Assembly: GCA_023391315.1 (NCBI GenBank)
Contig: JAEWBD010000380.1
Location: 1-33,287, forward strand
DNA: 33,287 bases
Origin: Bacteroidota bacterium
Lineage (GTDB): Bacteria; Bacteroidota; Bacteroidia; Chitinophagales; Chitinophagaceae
Reading direction: 5' to 3'
Shown here: positions 25,333 to 33,287 of the stretch, in pieces
Layout: each line of letters begins with the position of its first letter
How positions within the stretch are numbered: position 1 is the first letter of the stretch
The notes under the pieces: model-generated
Told to the model about the DNA's origin: nothing
Database searches by the model: none
What the model saw: only the letters and a program-made list of their open reading frames with translations
Translations under genes and position numbers: made by a program

Positions 25333-28300
25333 ATGAAATTGATTAAACCTATTTTGCTGGTGGCATTTACTATAATGCTTGGCACGCAAACCATGCTCGC
25401 ACAAAACGTTTTAAACAAAAAAATATCGCTTGAAACAAGCAACGAAAACATTACCCAAATCCTTAGTCTTATTGAAAAAGAAGCGAATGTAAGGTTTGCT
25501 TACAGTGCCGAAAATTTTGGAACAGATAAACTGTATTGCAACTATAAAGTGCAACCGCTTTCCAATATTCTTACCCAGGTATTGGAGAAAGATAATATTG
25601 CTTACAAGGTGCAGGGCAATCTTATTGTTTTGTACAAAAAAGAGGCTGCCAATAAAAGAACGGATACCATTATAACCGGCAAAGTGCTGAGTACTTCCAA
25701 CGAAGCATTAAGCAGTGTAAGCGTAACTGTAAAAGGCGGCCAAAGCGGAACATCTACAGATGAAACCGGCAATTATGCTATATCAGTTCCCGGTCATAAT
25801 GCTGTACTTGTTTTTTCTCATGTAGGATATAATTCAGAAGAAGTAGCCATAAACGGGAGAGACGTTGTAAATATTTCCCTCACACCTTCATCCTCTTCCC
25901 TTGAAGATGTTGTAGTAGTAGGATATGGCACACAAAAGAAAGCCGTGGTAACCGGCGCCATTTCGAGTGTAAAAGCATCCGATCTCGAAAACCAGCAAAT
26001 AGGCAGGATTGAGCAGGCGCTGCAGGGCCGGGCATCAGGATTAACCATTGCATCAAGCTCGGGCGCACCAGGCTCTGCTGCAACGGTGCGGATAAGAGGT
26101 ACCACTTCATTGAATGATGGCGCCAACGAGCCTTTGTATGTTGTAGATGGCGTTGTAGTTACAAGCGGCGGTATTGATTACCTGAACCCATCTGATATTG
26201 AATCTATAGAAGTTTTAAAAGATGCGGCTTCTGCGGCCATATATGGCGCCCGTTCTGCTGCCGGTGTAATTTTGGTTACCACCAAAAAAGGAAAATCAGG
26301 TGCCCTGCGTATTTTATATAACGGTTATTACGGCGTTCAGTCTCCTGCAAAAAAACTTAACCTGCTTAATGCATCGGAGTATGCTTTTTACAGGAACGAA
26401 CAGGCTGTAAATGATGGTGGAACCGCAGTATTCGAAAACCCTGAATCTTTTGGCAAAGGCACCGACTGGCAGGACCAGGTATTTAATAATCATGCCGCTA
26501 TTCAAAATCATAATGTAAGCTTAAGCGGTGGTGGCGACCGTTATACTTTTTATTCATCCTTTGGATACTTTGGACAGGATGGTATTGTGGCTCCGCAGAT
26601 ATCTGATTACAACAGGTATAATTTCAGAATAAACAGTTCTTATAATGTAACACGATGGCTCACGTTTGGAGAAACGTTGGGTTATTCCCACATCGATACA
26701 AAAAGCAATGTGGCCGGCAATACGGATTTTGGCGGGCCGCTGAGCTCTGCCATTATGATGGACCCTATAACAAAAGTGGTAATTACTGATCCCGCTGAGG
26801 CAGGCGAAGTGCCTTATTCAACGCAGCCTGTGGTAAGGGATGGTAATGGCAACCCGTATGGCATATCCAGCTATGTGGTGCAGCAGGTTACCAATCCCCT
26901 GGCTTATACCAAAATAAATGAAGGCAACAATAACTGGTCTGATGATTTTGTCGGCAACGTTTTCCTGGAAGCCCAGCCTGTAAAAGGTTTAAGATTACGT
27001 TCAACTGTTGGCGCCACACTTAGCTATGGCGGCAGCGAAAGGTTTACCCCAATCTATTATCTCAATTCAAACCAGTTCGCTACCAATACTGCGTTTGGAC
27101 GCACCATGAACAGGTCGTTAAATTATAATCTTGAAAACACCGTTTCTTATGGCAGAGAATTGAACAAACACGATTTCACCATACTGGTGGGCCAGGGTAC
27201 ATATCTTGACAACAACAGCCGCGGAACCAGCGTTACCTACTACAACATTCCCGCTTCTACATTTAAAGAAGCTTCGCTGAATTATGATGTATCAACAACC
27301 GATATTTCAGCCAGTGGCTTTGAAGGCATTCATCATACAGTTAGTTCATTGTTCAGCAGGTTAACTTACGACTACGATGGTAAATATCTTTTCACCGGTA
27401 TTATAAGAAGAGATGGTTCTTCGCGTTTTGGTCCTAATAACCGGTATGGTTATTTTCCATCTGCTTCTGCCGGCTGGGTTTTGTCAAGAGAGAATTTCTG
27501 GGGCGATAATAACTTCATCAACTTCCTGAAATTGCGGGCCTCTTATGGTGTTACCGGTAATGATGTACTGGGTAATTTCCGTTATCTCTCCACTGTAGGC
27601 GGTGGAAGAAATTACAGCTTTGGCATTGATAACTATTTAATAGGATACAGCCCTGATGCACCCGCCAATCCGGATCTTAAATGGGAACAAACAAGCCAGT
27701 TAAATTTTGGGTTTGATGCGGTGCTTTTTCAAAACTGGTCTTTAACTTTTGATTGGTATAATAAAAAAACATCAGGCATATTACAGGTATTGCAATATCC
27801 TGCTTATGTGGGTGCTACAGGCTCTTCCTATGGTAATGTGGCTGATATGGAAAACCGCGGTATGGAACTGGAACTTGGGTACCGGAAAAAGATCGGCAAT
27901 GTATCATTGAATGTGAGGGGCAATGTTTCAAAACTAAAGAATGAAGTAACCAACCTGGGACAGGAGAAACTTTTTCTCGAAGGCGGTGCAACCCTGCAAA
28001 GCAGTACGTATGCACTTACCCGCACAGCCGTAGGGCAATCCATCGGCGCTTTTTATGGTTTTAAAACCGATGGTATTTTCCAGAGCCAAAAAGAAATTGA
28101 CAGTTATACCGGCCCCGGTGGTAATCTTATTCAACCCAATGCTTTGCCGGGAGATTTCAAATGGATTGATTTAGATAATGATGGTGTTATTACGGAAGCC
28201 GACCGCACTTTTATAGGCGATCCTATTCCGGATTGGTCGTATGGTATTACCGTGAATGTTGCATGGAAACAATTTGATATTGTGGTGTTTGGACAAGGCG

Positions 28301-28707
28301 TTTCCGGAAATGATATATTCCAGGGGGTAAGACGGCTTGATATCCCCACTTCCAACTGGCAAACGAGCGTGGAAGGCCGCTGGCATGGAGAAGGCACTTC
28401 CAACAATTATCCGCGTTTAACAATTAAAGACCCCAATAAAAACTATGCTAATCCTTCTGATTACCGCTTGCAGAAAGGCGATTATTTCCGGATAAAAACC
28501 ATGCAGGTTGGATACAATTTCCCGGTATCTGTGTTAAACAAAGCAAAGCTGAAAACAGTAAGGGTTTACATAAGCAGCAACAACCTTATAACCTTTACCA
28601 AATACACAGGCTTTGATCCTGAAATTGGCGGCAGCAGTTATGGAATTGACAGGGCTATTTATCCACAGGCAAGGTCATTTCTCATCGGTTTAAACTTTGG
28701 TTTCTAA
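25333..28707 (+). CDS. SusC/RagA-like TonB-dependent transporter with STN signalling domain (SusC2)
   Basis: This is a 1124-aa importer starting at the ATG at 25333. The frame is open for three codons further upstream to a TTG, but the ATG gives a normal signal peptide (residues 1-24, MLA-Q). Next come an STN secretin/TonB N-terminal domain (about 50-102, IEKEANVRFAYSAENFG), a carboxypeptidase-D-like domain (about 115-185), a TonB-box-like stretch (DVVVVGYGTQKK, from 192), a plug (RIRGTTSLNDGANEPLYVVD; IEVLKDAASAAIYGARSAAG) and a barrel ending IGLNFGF. The STN domain is what couples transport to the FecR and sigma pair. It is followed 17 bp later by SusD2. It is unlike SusC1, which has no STN domain. 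Confidence 0.95.
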   Translation: MKLIKPILLVAFTIMLGTQTMLAQNVLNKKISLETSNENITQILSLIEKEANVRFAYSAENFGTDKLYCNYKVQPLSNILTQVLEKDNIAYKVQGNLIVLYKKEAANKRTDTIITGKVLSTSNEALSSVSVTVKGGQSGTSTDETGNYAISVPGHNAVLVFSHVGYNSEEVAINGRDVVNISLTPSSSSLEDVVVVGYGTQKKAVVTGAISSVKASDLENQQIGRIEQALQGRASGLTIASSSGAPGSAATVRIRGTTSLNDGANEPLYVVDGVVVTSGGIDYLNPSDIESIEVLKDAASAAIYGARSAAGVILVTTKKGKSGALRILYNGYYGVQSPAKKLNLLNASEYAFYRNEQAVNDGGTAVFENPESFGKGTDWQDQVFNNHAAIQNHNVSLSGGGDRYTFYSSFGYFGQDGIVAPQISDYNRYNFRINSSYNVTRWLTFGETLGYSHIDTKSNVAGNTDFGGPLSSAIMMDPITKVVITDPAEAGEVPYSTQPVVRDGNGNPYGISSYVVQQVTNPLAYTKINEGNNNWSDDFVGNVFLEAQPVKGLRLRSTVGATLSYGGSERFTPIYYLNSNQFATNTAFGRTMNRSLNYNLENTVSYGRELNKHDFTILVGQGTYLDNNSRGTSVTYYNIPASTFKEASLNYDVSTTDISASGFEGIHHTVSSLFSRLTYDYDGKYLFTGIIRRDGSSRFGPNNRYGYFPSASAGWVLSRENFWGDNNFINFLKLRASYGVTGNDVLGNFRYLSTVGGGRNYSFGIDNYLIGYSPDAPANPDLKWEQTSQLNFGFDAVLFQNWSLTFDWYNKKTSGILQVLQYPAYVGATGSSYGNVADMENRGMELELGYRKKIGNVSLNVRGNVSKLKNEVTNLGQEKLFLEGGATLQSSTYALTRTAVGQSIGAFYGFKTDGIFQSQKEIDSYTGPGGNLIQPNALPGDFKWIDLDNDGVITEADRTFIGDPIPDWSYGITVNVAWKQFDIVVFGQGVSGNDIFQGVRRLDIPTSNWQTSVEGRWHGEGTSNNYPRLTIKDPNKNYANPSDYRLQKGDYFRIKTMQVGYNFPVSVLNKAKLKTVRVYISSNNLITFTKYTGFDPEIGGSSYGIDRAIYPQARSFLIGLNFGF

Positions 28708-28724
28708 ACATCAAAAAGCTTACA

Positions 28725-30245
28725 ATGAAAACAACTAATATACATACTATAGCGCTGGTTTTATCGATCTCAATACTTACGGGTTCCTGCAGTAAAGATT
28801 TGCTGGATGTAGATCCCGAAGGCACACAGGTAGAAACCAATTATTATAAAAACCCACAGGAAGCATTTAATGGTTTGGTGGCAGCGTACGACCCTATTGG
28901 ATGGGAAAGCGATGCAGGAAGTTCTTATGCCAATTTTCCAACACTCGTGGCTGCATCTGATGAATGTTATGGCGGTGGTGGCAGCGCTTCTGATGTTCCG
29001 TTTCTAAATACAATGGACAGTTATTCTATAGATGCTGCCAACGGCCCGCAGCTTGGTTTTTGGGATAAAAATTTTACCGGCATTTCAAGGGTTAATACTA
29101 TTATTTCAAAGTTAGAAGCAGGCGTCCCCGGTTTGAGTGATGAACTGAAAAACAGGTATATCGCTGAAAGCAGGTTTTTAAGAGCGCATTATTATTTTGA
29201 CCTTGCAAGATTATTTAAAAATGTTCCGCTTTTTACGGAACCGCTTGCTGCTGATGAAATATATAATGTTACTCAGGCAAGCGTGGAAGATGTATATGCG
29301 CAGATTGAACAAGACCTTAAAGACGCAATTGCGGCAGCCGAATTGCCGGATATAGTTGACAGAATAACGGAAGGCGGCAGGGCAACCAAAGGCGCAGCGC
29401 ATGCTTTACTGGGCAAGGTATATTTATATGAAAAGAAATGGCCCGAAGCTGCAAGTGAATTAGCCATAGTAAACGGTACGCCGGGGCAGGCAAATGCTGC
29501 TTATGGTTATCAGTTACTTTCAAATTATGCAGATATTTTTAAGGTGAATAATAAGTTCAGCAGCGAGGCTGTATTTGAAATATCACATACAACATTGGGC
29601 GGCACTACATGGGGTGATGTTTCCATTGCGGAAGGAATGATAGCCTGCCAGATGGTTGGCCCAAGAAGTTATAACGGCCCAACTTATTATTCGGGCTGGG
29701 GCGGCTGCCCTATATCAGATAAGCTGTTTAACGATATGCATGGCGACCCGAGATATTCAACTACCATAAGCGATATTGATAGTCTTGTGCAATTAGGTGA
29801 AGCCACTTATGTGCCGGGTTATCAGAATACCGGGCATTTTGTAAAAAAGTTTGCACCACTTATAGAATTTAAGAGTACCGGCGCGGGAGCGGCGCCTTTA
29901 AACTATCCGCAGAATTATATTGAAATTCGGTTGGCAGATACTTACTTAATGGAAGCTGAAGCTTTGGTAAATGCAGGCGGCGATTTAACAAGGGCTGCTG
30001 CTTTATTGAATGCGGTGCGTGCACGTGTAGGGCTTGAGCCCGTTGCTGCAACAATGGAAAATATTTACAATGAACGTTATCTTGAACTGGCAACAGAAGG
30101 TCATCGCTGGTACGATCTTATAAGGACCGGGAAGGCAGAAGCGGTATTGAGGCCATTGGGTTTTAAAACCGGCAAGAATGAATTATTACCTATACCGTTA
30201 CCCGAACTGAACAATACGAAGCTTGTGCAAAACCCGGGTTATTGA
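28725..30245 (+). CDS. SusD/RagB-family nutrient-binding lipoprotein (SusD2)
   Basis: This is a 506-aa classical SusD with a lipobox at LTGSC (C22) followed by SKDLLDVDPEG. The N-terminal TPR-like helices include the usual RFLRAHYYFDLARLFKNVPL (around residues 146-165), and the C-terminus has the standard NERYLELATEGHRWYDLIRT and ELLPIPLPE...NPGY ending. It partners SusC2, 17 bp upstream, in substrate capture. It is of a different SusD subfamily from SusD1, which supports two independent uptake systems instead of a duplicated one. Confidence 0.95.
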   Translation: MKTTNIHTIALVLSISILTGSCSKDLLDVDPEGTQVETNYYKNPQEAFNGLVAAYDPIGWESDAGSSYANFPTLVAASDECYGGGGSASDVPFLNTMDSYSIDAANGPQLGFWDKNFTGISRVNTIISKLEAGVPGLSDELKNRYIAESRFLRAHYYFDLARLFKNVPLFTEPLAADEIYNVTQASVEDVYAQIEQDLKDAIAAAELPDIVDRITEGGRATKGAAHALLGKVYLYEKKWPEAASELAIVNGTPGQANAAYGYQLLSNYADIFKVNNKFSSEAVFEISHTTLGGTTWGDVSIAEGMIACQMVGPRSYNGPTYYSGWGGCPISDKLFNDMHGDPRYSTTISDIDSLVQLGEATYVPGYQNTGHFVKKFAPLIEFKSTGAGAAPLNYPQNYIEIRLADTYLMEAEALVNAGGDLTRAAALLNAVRARVGLEPVAATMENIYNERYLELATEGHRWYDLIRTGKAEAVLRPLGFKTGKNELLPIPLPELNNTKLVQNPGY

Positions 30246-30282
30246 GTGATTAATACATTATGTTTTTTATATTGCTTACTTC

Positions 30283-31221
30283 ATGATTAAAACAAAAAGC
30301 TTGTCAAAGAAAATTACAAGAAGGGAATGGGGCAAACTGTCATTAAGCGGTGTTGCCGGGTTAATGATTGCACCGGCTTTTGCAAATGCAACCATTCAAA
30401 AGCCCTTTGCCGGCAATGTTATTATCGGCGTTCAAACTTATAGTTTCAGGGACCGGGATTTAGATGCTGCTATTAAAGCCATGCATGAATTGGGTTTGAA
30501 AAGCTGCGAGTTGTGGCAGGGCCATGTTCAGCCGCGGGAATTTATGTGGAAGCGGGATGCAACACCCGATGAACGCAGGCAGGCTGCAGAAGGTTTAAAG
30601 CAATGGTATGCCGGCCTTACAATGGATAAGATAGAAATTATCCGCAAAAAAATAAATGATGCAGGCATAACAATACAGGCATATAATCCATCCTTCAATA
30701 AAAATAATTCTGATGAAATGTTTGAGCAGAATTTTAAAATTGCACAGGCATTAGGTACTGATACCATCACTACATCCACTACAGTAGATCAGATGCCGCG
30801 TATTGATCCGCTTGCTCAGCAATACAAGATAAAAGTTGGCATGCACAACCATGCGCATGTAGAAGATGCGAACCAGTTTGCCACACCTGATAGTTTTATG
30901 CGTGGTATGAAAGGGCTGTCAGATTTTATCCGTATCAACCTGGATATTGGTCATTTTACGGCAGCTAATTTTGATGCTGTTGACTTTATCAAAAAATATC
31001 ATGATAAAATTGTTTGCCTTCATTTAAAAGATCGTAAAAAAAACCAGGGCCCGGGTGTCCCTTTCGGCGAAGGCGATGTGCCCTTAACAGAAGTACTGCA
31101 TCTTATAAGAGATAATAACTGGCCGGTTCCATGTAATATCGAATATGAATATGATGGAACAGATACAGTTGCCGAAGTAAAAAAATGTATTGATTATTGT
31201 AACAAAGCATTGAGTGCTTAA
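30283..31221 (+). CDS. Tat-exported sugar isomerase/epimerase-like TIM-barrel protein
   Basis: This 312-aa protein of the xylose-isomerase-like / AP-endonuclase-2 fold has a twin-arginine signal (ITRREWGKLSLSG, R13/R14) followed by a hydrophobic stretch to about residue 36. Likely metal ligands are E76 (SCELWQGH), H188 or H190 (GMHNHAH), D221 (LDIGH), H247 (CLHLKDR) and E287 (NIEYEY). Family members act on sugars or inososes as isomerases, epimerases, dehydratases or lyases. Its adjacency to a Tat-exported Gfo/Idh/MocA oxidoreductase (14 bp downstream) recalls oxidation-then-elimination routes such as 3-keto-glycoside cleavage, or inositol catabolism (IolE/IolG-like). Both are inferences. It is 37 bp from SusD2 and likely in that operon. 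Confidence 0.88.
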   Translation: MIKTKSLSKKITRREWGKLSLSGVAGLMIAPAFANATIQKPFAGNVIIGVQTYSFRDRDLDAAIKAMHELGLKSCELWQGHVQPREFMWKRDATPDERRQAAEGLKQWYAGLTMDKIEIIRKKINDAGITIQAYNPSFNKNNSDEMFEQNFKIAQALGTDTITTSTTVDQMPRIDPLAQQYKIKVGMHNHAHVEDANQFATPDSFMRGMKGLSDFIRINLDIGHFTAANFDAVDFIKKYHDKIVCLHLKDRKKNQGPGVPFGEGDVPLTEVLHLIRDNNWPVPCNIEYEYDGTDTVAEVKKCIDYCNKALSA

Positions 31222-31235
31222 GCCATATTTAAATC

Positions 31236-32537
31236 ATGAAAGAAAATAAGAAACCAGTTTTATCAAGAAGAAAATTCATTGCAAATACAGCGGCTTTATC
31301 TTCTTTTTTTATTGTGCCGAGATACGTGCTGGGAAAAGGTTATACAGCGCCGAGTGATATGATAACAATGGGTTTTATAGGCGCAGGCCGCCAGGCTTTT
31401 AGTTTACAAAAATCTTTTTTAAATACAGGCGAAACGAAAATTGTGGCGGCTTGCGATGTGTATAAGCAAAAGGTGGAAACTTTTGCAAAACAAACCGATG
31501 AATTTTACGCGAAGTCAGCAAATAAACAAGCGTATAAAGCCTGTGATAAATTTTACAACTTTACTGAATTGCTCAGCAGGAAAGATATTGAAGCAGTTGT
31601 AATTGCAGTTCCCGATTTCTGGCATGCGGCCATAGCAGTGCGGGCCGCCAATGCAGGAAAAGATATTTATTGCGAGAAGCCATTGTCGCTTACAGTGGCC
31701 GAAGGCCGGGCTATGGTAAATGCCGTTAACATAAACAAGCGTGTGTTTCAAACGGGCAGTATGCAACGTTCATGGTCCGAATTCAGGCAAACGGCAGAAC
31801 TAATAAGAAATGGTTATTTGGGCGATATAAAATTAATACAGGTAAATGTTGGCGGCCCGCCGGTACCGTATAATCTTCCTGAAGAACAATTGCCATCAGG
31901 CCTCGACTGGAATTTATGGCTTGGGCCAAATACAGAACATGTTCATTATAATAATTTATTAGATCCGGTGCTGGGCAATCCTGCCTGGGGCAAGTGGCGT
32001 GATTACAAGGGCATGGGCGGCGGCGATATGACCGACTGGGGCGCACATATGTTTGACATTGTTCAATGGGCTTTGGACATGGATAGAAGCGGGCCCGTTG
32101 AAATAACGCCACCAGGCGTTAATGGCGCTGATGCATTAACCTATAAATATGCTAATGGCATAACCATGAAGAAAGAAGATTTCGGTAAAAACCATGCGAT
32201 ACGTTTTACCGGAAGCAAAGGCACACTTGATGTACAACGCAGGAAACTTGAAACAAATCCTGCAGAATTAAAAGACCGTGTTATCGGGCCAAATGAAATT
32301 CACGTGTATAACAGCCAGGATCACTATAAAGATTTTTTAAATGCCATTCGCAAGCGTACACAACCCATTGCAGATGTGGAAACAGGCCACAGAAGTTGCA
32401 CGGTTTGTAATATTGGTAATATAGCATATGAAACAAAACAGTATTTGAAATGGGATCCTGTAAAGGAAAAATTTACCAATAATGATAAGGCCAATAAAAT
32501 GCTTTCAAGACCAATGAAAAAAGAATGGGCTGTGTAG
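31236..32537 (+). CDS. Tat-exported Gfo/Idh/MocA-family oxidoreductase
   Basis: This 433-aa NAD(P)-dependent sugar oxidoreductase has a twin-arginine signal (SRRKFIANTAA, residues 10-20). The Rossmann motif is GFIGAGRQA (46-54), AACDVY at 71-76 follows, CEKP at 146-149 carries the family Lys, and GGGDMTDWGAHMFDIVQWA has D267 and H271 near the usual catalytic position. It should oxidise or reduce a sugar hydroxyl outside the cytoplasm with a tightly held cofactor, as described for Tat-exported relatives. It directly follows the TIM-barrel gene, and the two are probably sequential enzymes. The third sulfatase begins 150 bp further on. Confidence 0.93.
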   Translation: MKENKKPVLSRRKFIANTAALSSFFIVPRYVLGKGYTAPSDMITMGFIGAGRQAFSLQKSFLNTGETKIVAACDVYKQKVETFAKQTDEFYAKSANKQAYKACDKFYNFTELLSRKDIEAVVIAVPDFWHAAIAVRAANAGKDIYCEKPLSLTVAEGRAMVNAVNINKRVFQTGSMQRSWSEFRQTAELIRNGYLGDIKLIQVNVGGPPVPYNLPEEQLPSGLDWNLWLGPNTEHVHYNNLLDPVLGNPAWGKWRDYKGMGGGDMTDWGAHMFDIVQWALDMDRSGPVEITPPGVNGADALTYKYANGITMKKEDFGKNHAIRFTGSKGTLDVQRRKLETNPAELKDRVIGPNEIHVYNSQDHYKDFLNAIRKRTQPIADVETGHRSCTVCNIGNIAYETKQYLKWDPVKEKFTNNDKANKMLSRPMKKEWAV

Positions 32538-32687
32538 TAATATAAATTGAATTATTATTTGGTTGCTGGCAGAGATACCTTGTGGCAATGCCTGTCGTGT
32601 CATCTATCCGGTTTTAATTGTGACTCCCTGTACTGTATATTTTGATTGCAGCTTTTATAAAAATCATTTTTAAATTACTTAATAACA

Positions 32688-33287
32688 ATGGGCGTAAAAT
32701 ATTTCTTACAAATTTCTCTTTCTTTATATTTAATCGTAACCACTGCAAGCGTATATGCACAGCAATCACAAAAACCAAATATTGTTTTTATTATTTCTGA
32801 TGATCACGCTTACCAGGCCATAGGCGCTTACGGAAGTACGCTTGCATCAACACCTAATATAGACCGGATTGCTAAAGAAGGCGCAATTTTCAGAAATTCA
32901 TTTGTTACAAATTCACTATGCGGGCCAAGCAGGGCAACACTTATTACAGGTAAATACAGCCATTTAAATGGTTATAAAGCAAATGAAGGAAAGTTCAATG
33001 TTAACCAGGAAGTTTTTCCAACATTTTTACAGGCTGCAGGATATCAAACGGCTTATGTGGGCAAATGGCATTTGGGCACATTGCCAAAAGGATTTAATTA
33101 TTTCAACATACTTCAATCACAGGGGGCCTATTTCAATCCTGAGTTTATAAATACATTCAATGACACTATCCATTATGAAGGATATGTTTCCGATCTTATC
33201 ACAAAATTTTCGCTCGATTGGTTAAATAGCCGCGATCAGTCAAAACCTTTCTGCATCATCATTGGCCATAAGGCAACGCACAGAAAC
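32688..33287 (+). CDS. Secreted sulfatase 3 (family S1), 3' end beyond window
   Basis: From the ATG at 32688, 200 codons remain open to the window edge, so this is the N-terminal part of a protein probably over 450 aa long. It has a Sec signal at residues 1-24 (VYA-Q), D38/D39 in ISDDHAYQAIGAYG, CGPSR at 78-82 with the formylglycine Cys C78, and GKWHLG with K126 and H128. The SDDH plus NSLCGPSRATLITG pattern marks a different S1 subfamily from sulfatases 1 and 2. It is co-oriented with the oxidoreductase after a 150-bp gap that shows no clear terminator, so it may belong to the same transcript or begin a new one. Confidence 0.92.
   Translation, partial: MGVKYFLQISLSLYLIVTTASVYAQQSQKPNIVFIISDDHAYQAIGAYGSTLASTPNIDRIAKEGAIFRNSFVTNSLCGPSRATLITGKYSHLNGYKANEGKFNVNQEVFPTFLQAAGYQTAYVGKWHLGTLPKGFNYFNILQSQGAYFNPEFINTFNDTIHYEGYVSDLITKFSLDWLNSRDQSKPFCIIIGHKATHRN

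Noticed and set aside
1..33287. tRNA or rRNA genes, CRISPR arrays, insertion sequences, integrases or phage genes
   Set aside because: I looked for clover-leaf sequences, regularly spaced direct repeats and transposase-like ORFs, and found none I could support.

Overview
The window is chromosomal DNA from a member of the Bacteroidota, most likely a Chitinophagaceae-like soil or freshwater bacterium. This rests on two SusC/SusD pairs, an ECF sigma factor with a FecR-type anti-sigma partner, SPII lipoproteins, AT-rich intergenic DNA without clear Shine-Dalgarno sites, and short hairpin repeats of a type common in such genomes. Species-level placement is not possible from the sequence alone.

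Layout. The left half (1-16349) is read leftwards. From right to left it holds SusC1 (12867-16349) and SusD1 (11179-12837); a 357-bp gap with two terminator-like stem-loops; a propeller plus helical-barrel fusion (8608-10821); a purple-acid-phosphatase-like lipoprotein (6751-8529); a cytochrome-c-tailed dehydrogenase-like lipoprotein (3613-6681); and a tight trio of glycerophosphodiesterase, sialidase-like protein and glycerophosphodiesterase (398-3345). The 5' end of a membrane protein gene runs off the left edge. The right half (16899-33287) is read rightwards except for one gene. It holds an ECF sigma gene; a convergent PHP-type metallohydrolase (17495-18817, minus); sulfatase 1; a third glycerophosphodiesterase translationally coupled to a DUF6528-like propeller; sulfatase 2; FecR; STN-bearing SusC2; SusD2; a Tat-exported TIM-barrel isomerase/epimerase; a Tat-exported Gfo/Idh/MocA oxidoreductase; and a third sulfatase cut by the right edge.

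How the parts fit. Nearly every product carries a Sec, Tat or lipoprotein signal, so this looks like a cell-surface and periplasmic utilisation locus. SusC2 has the STN signalling domain that can talk to the FecR anti-sigma factor, which in turn should hold the ECF sigma factor. The sigma gene, however, lies about 6.5 kb from FecR, separated by sulfatase, phosphodiesterase and PHP genes. The enzyme set of three sulfatases, three glycerophosphodiesterases, one phosphatase-fold enzyme and one PHP enzyme points to a substrate carrying both sulfate and phosphate (di)esters. The oxidoreductase, TIM-barrel and cytochrome-tailed proteins suggest that the released sugar or polyol is oxidised outside the cytoplasm. 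The actual substrate is not readable from the sequence. No RNA genes, CRISPR arrays, insertion sequences or phage genes were seen.
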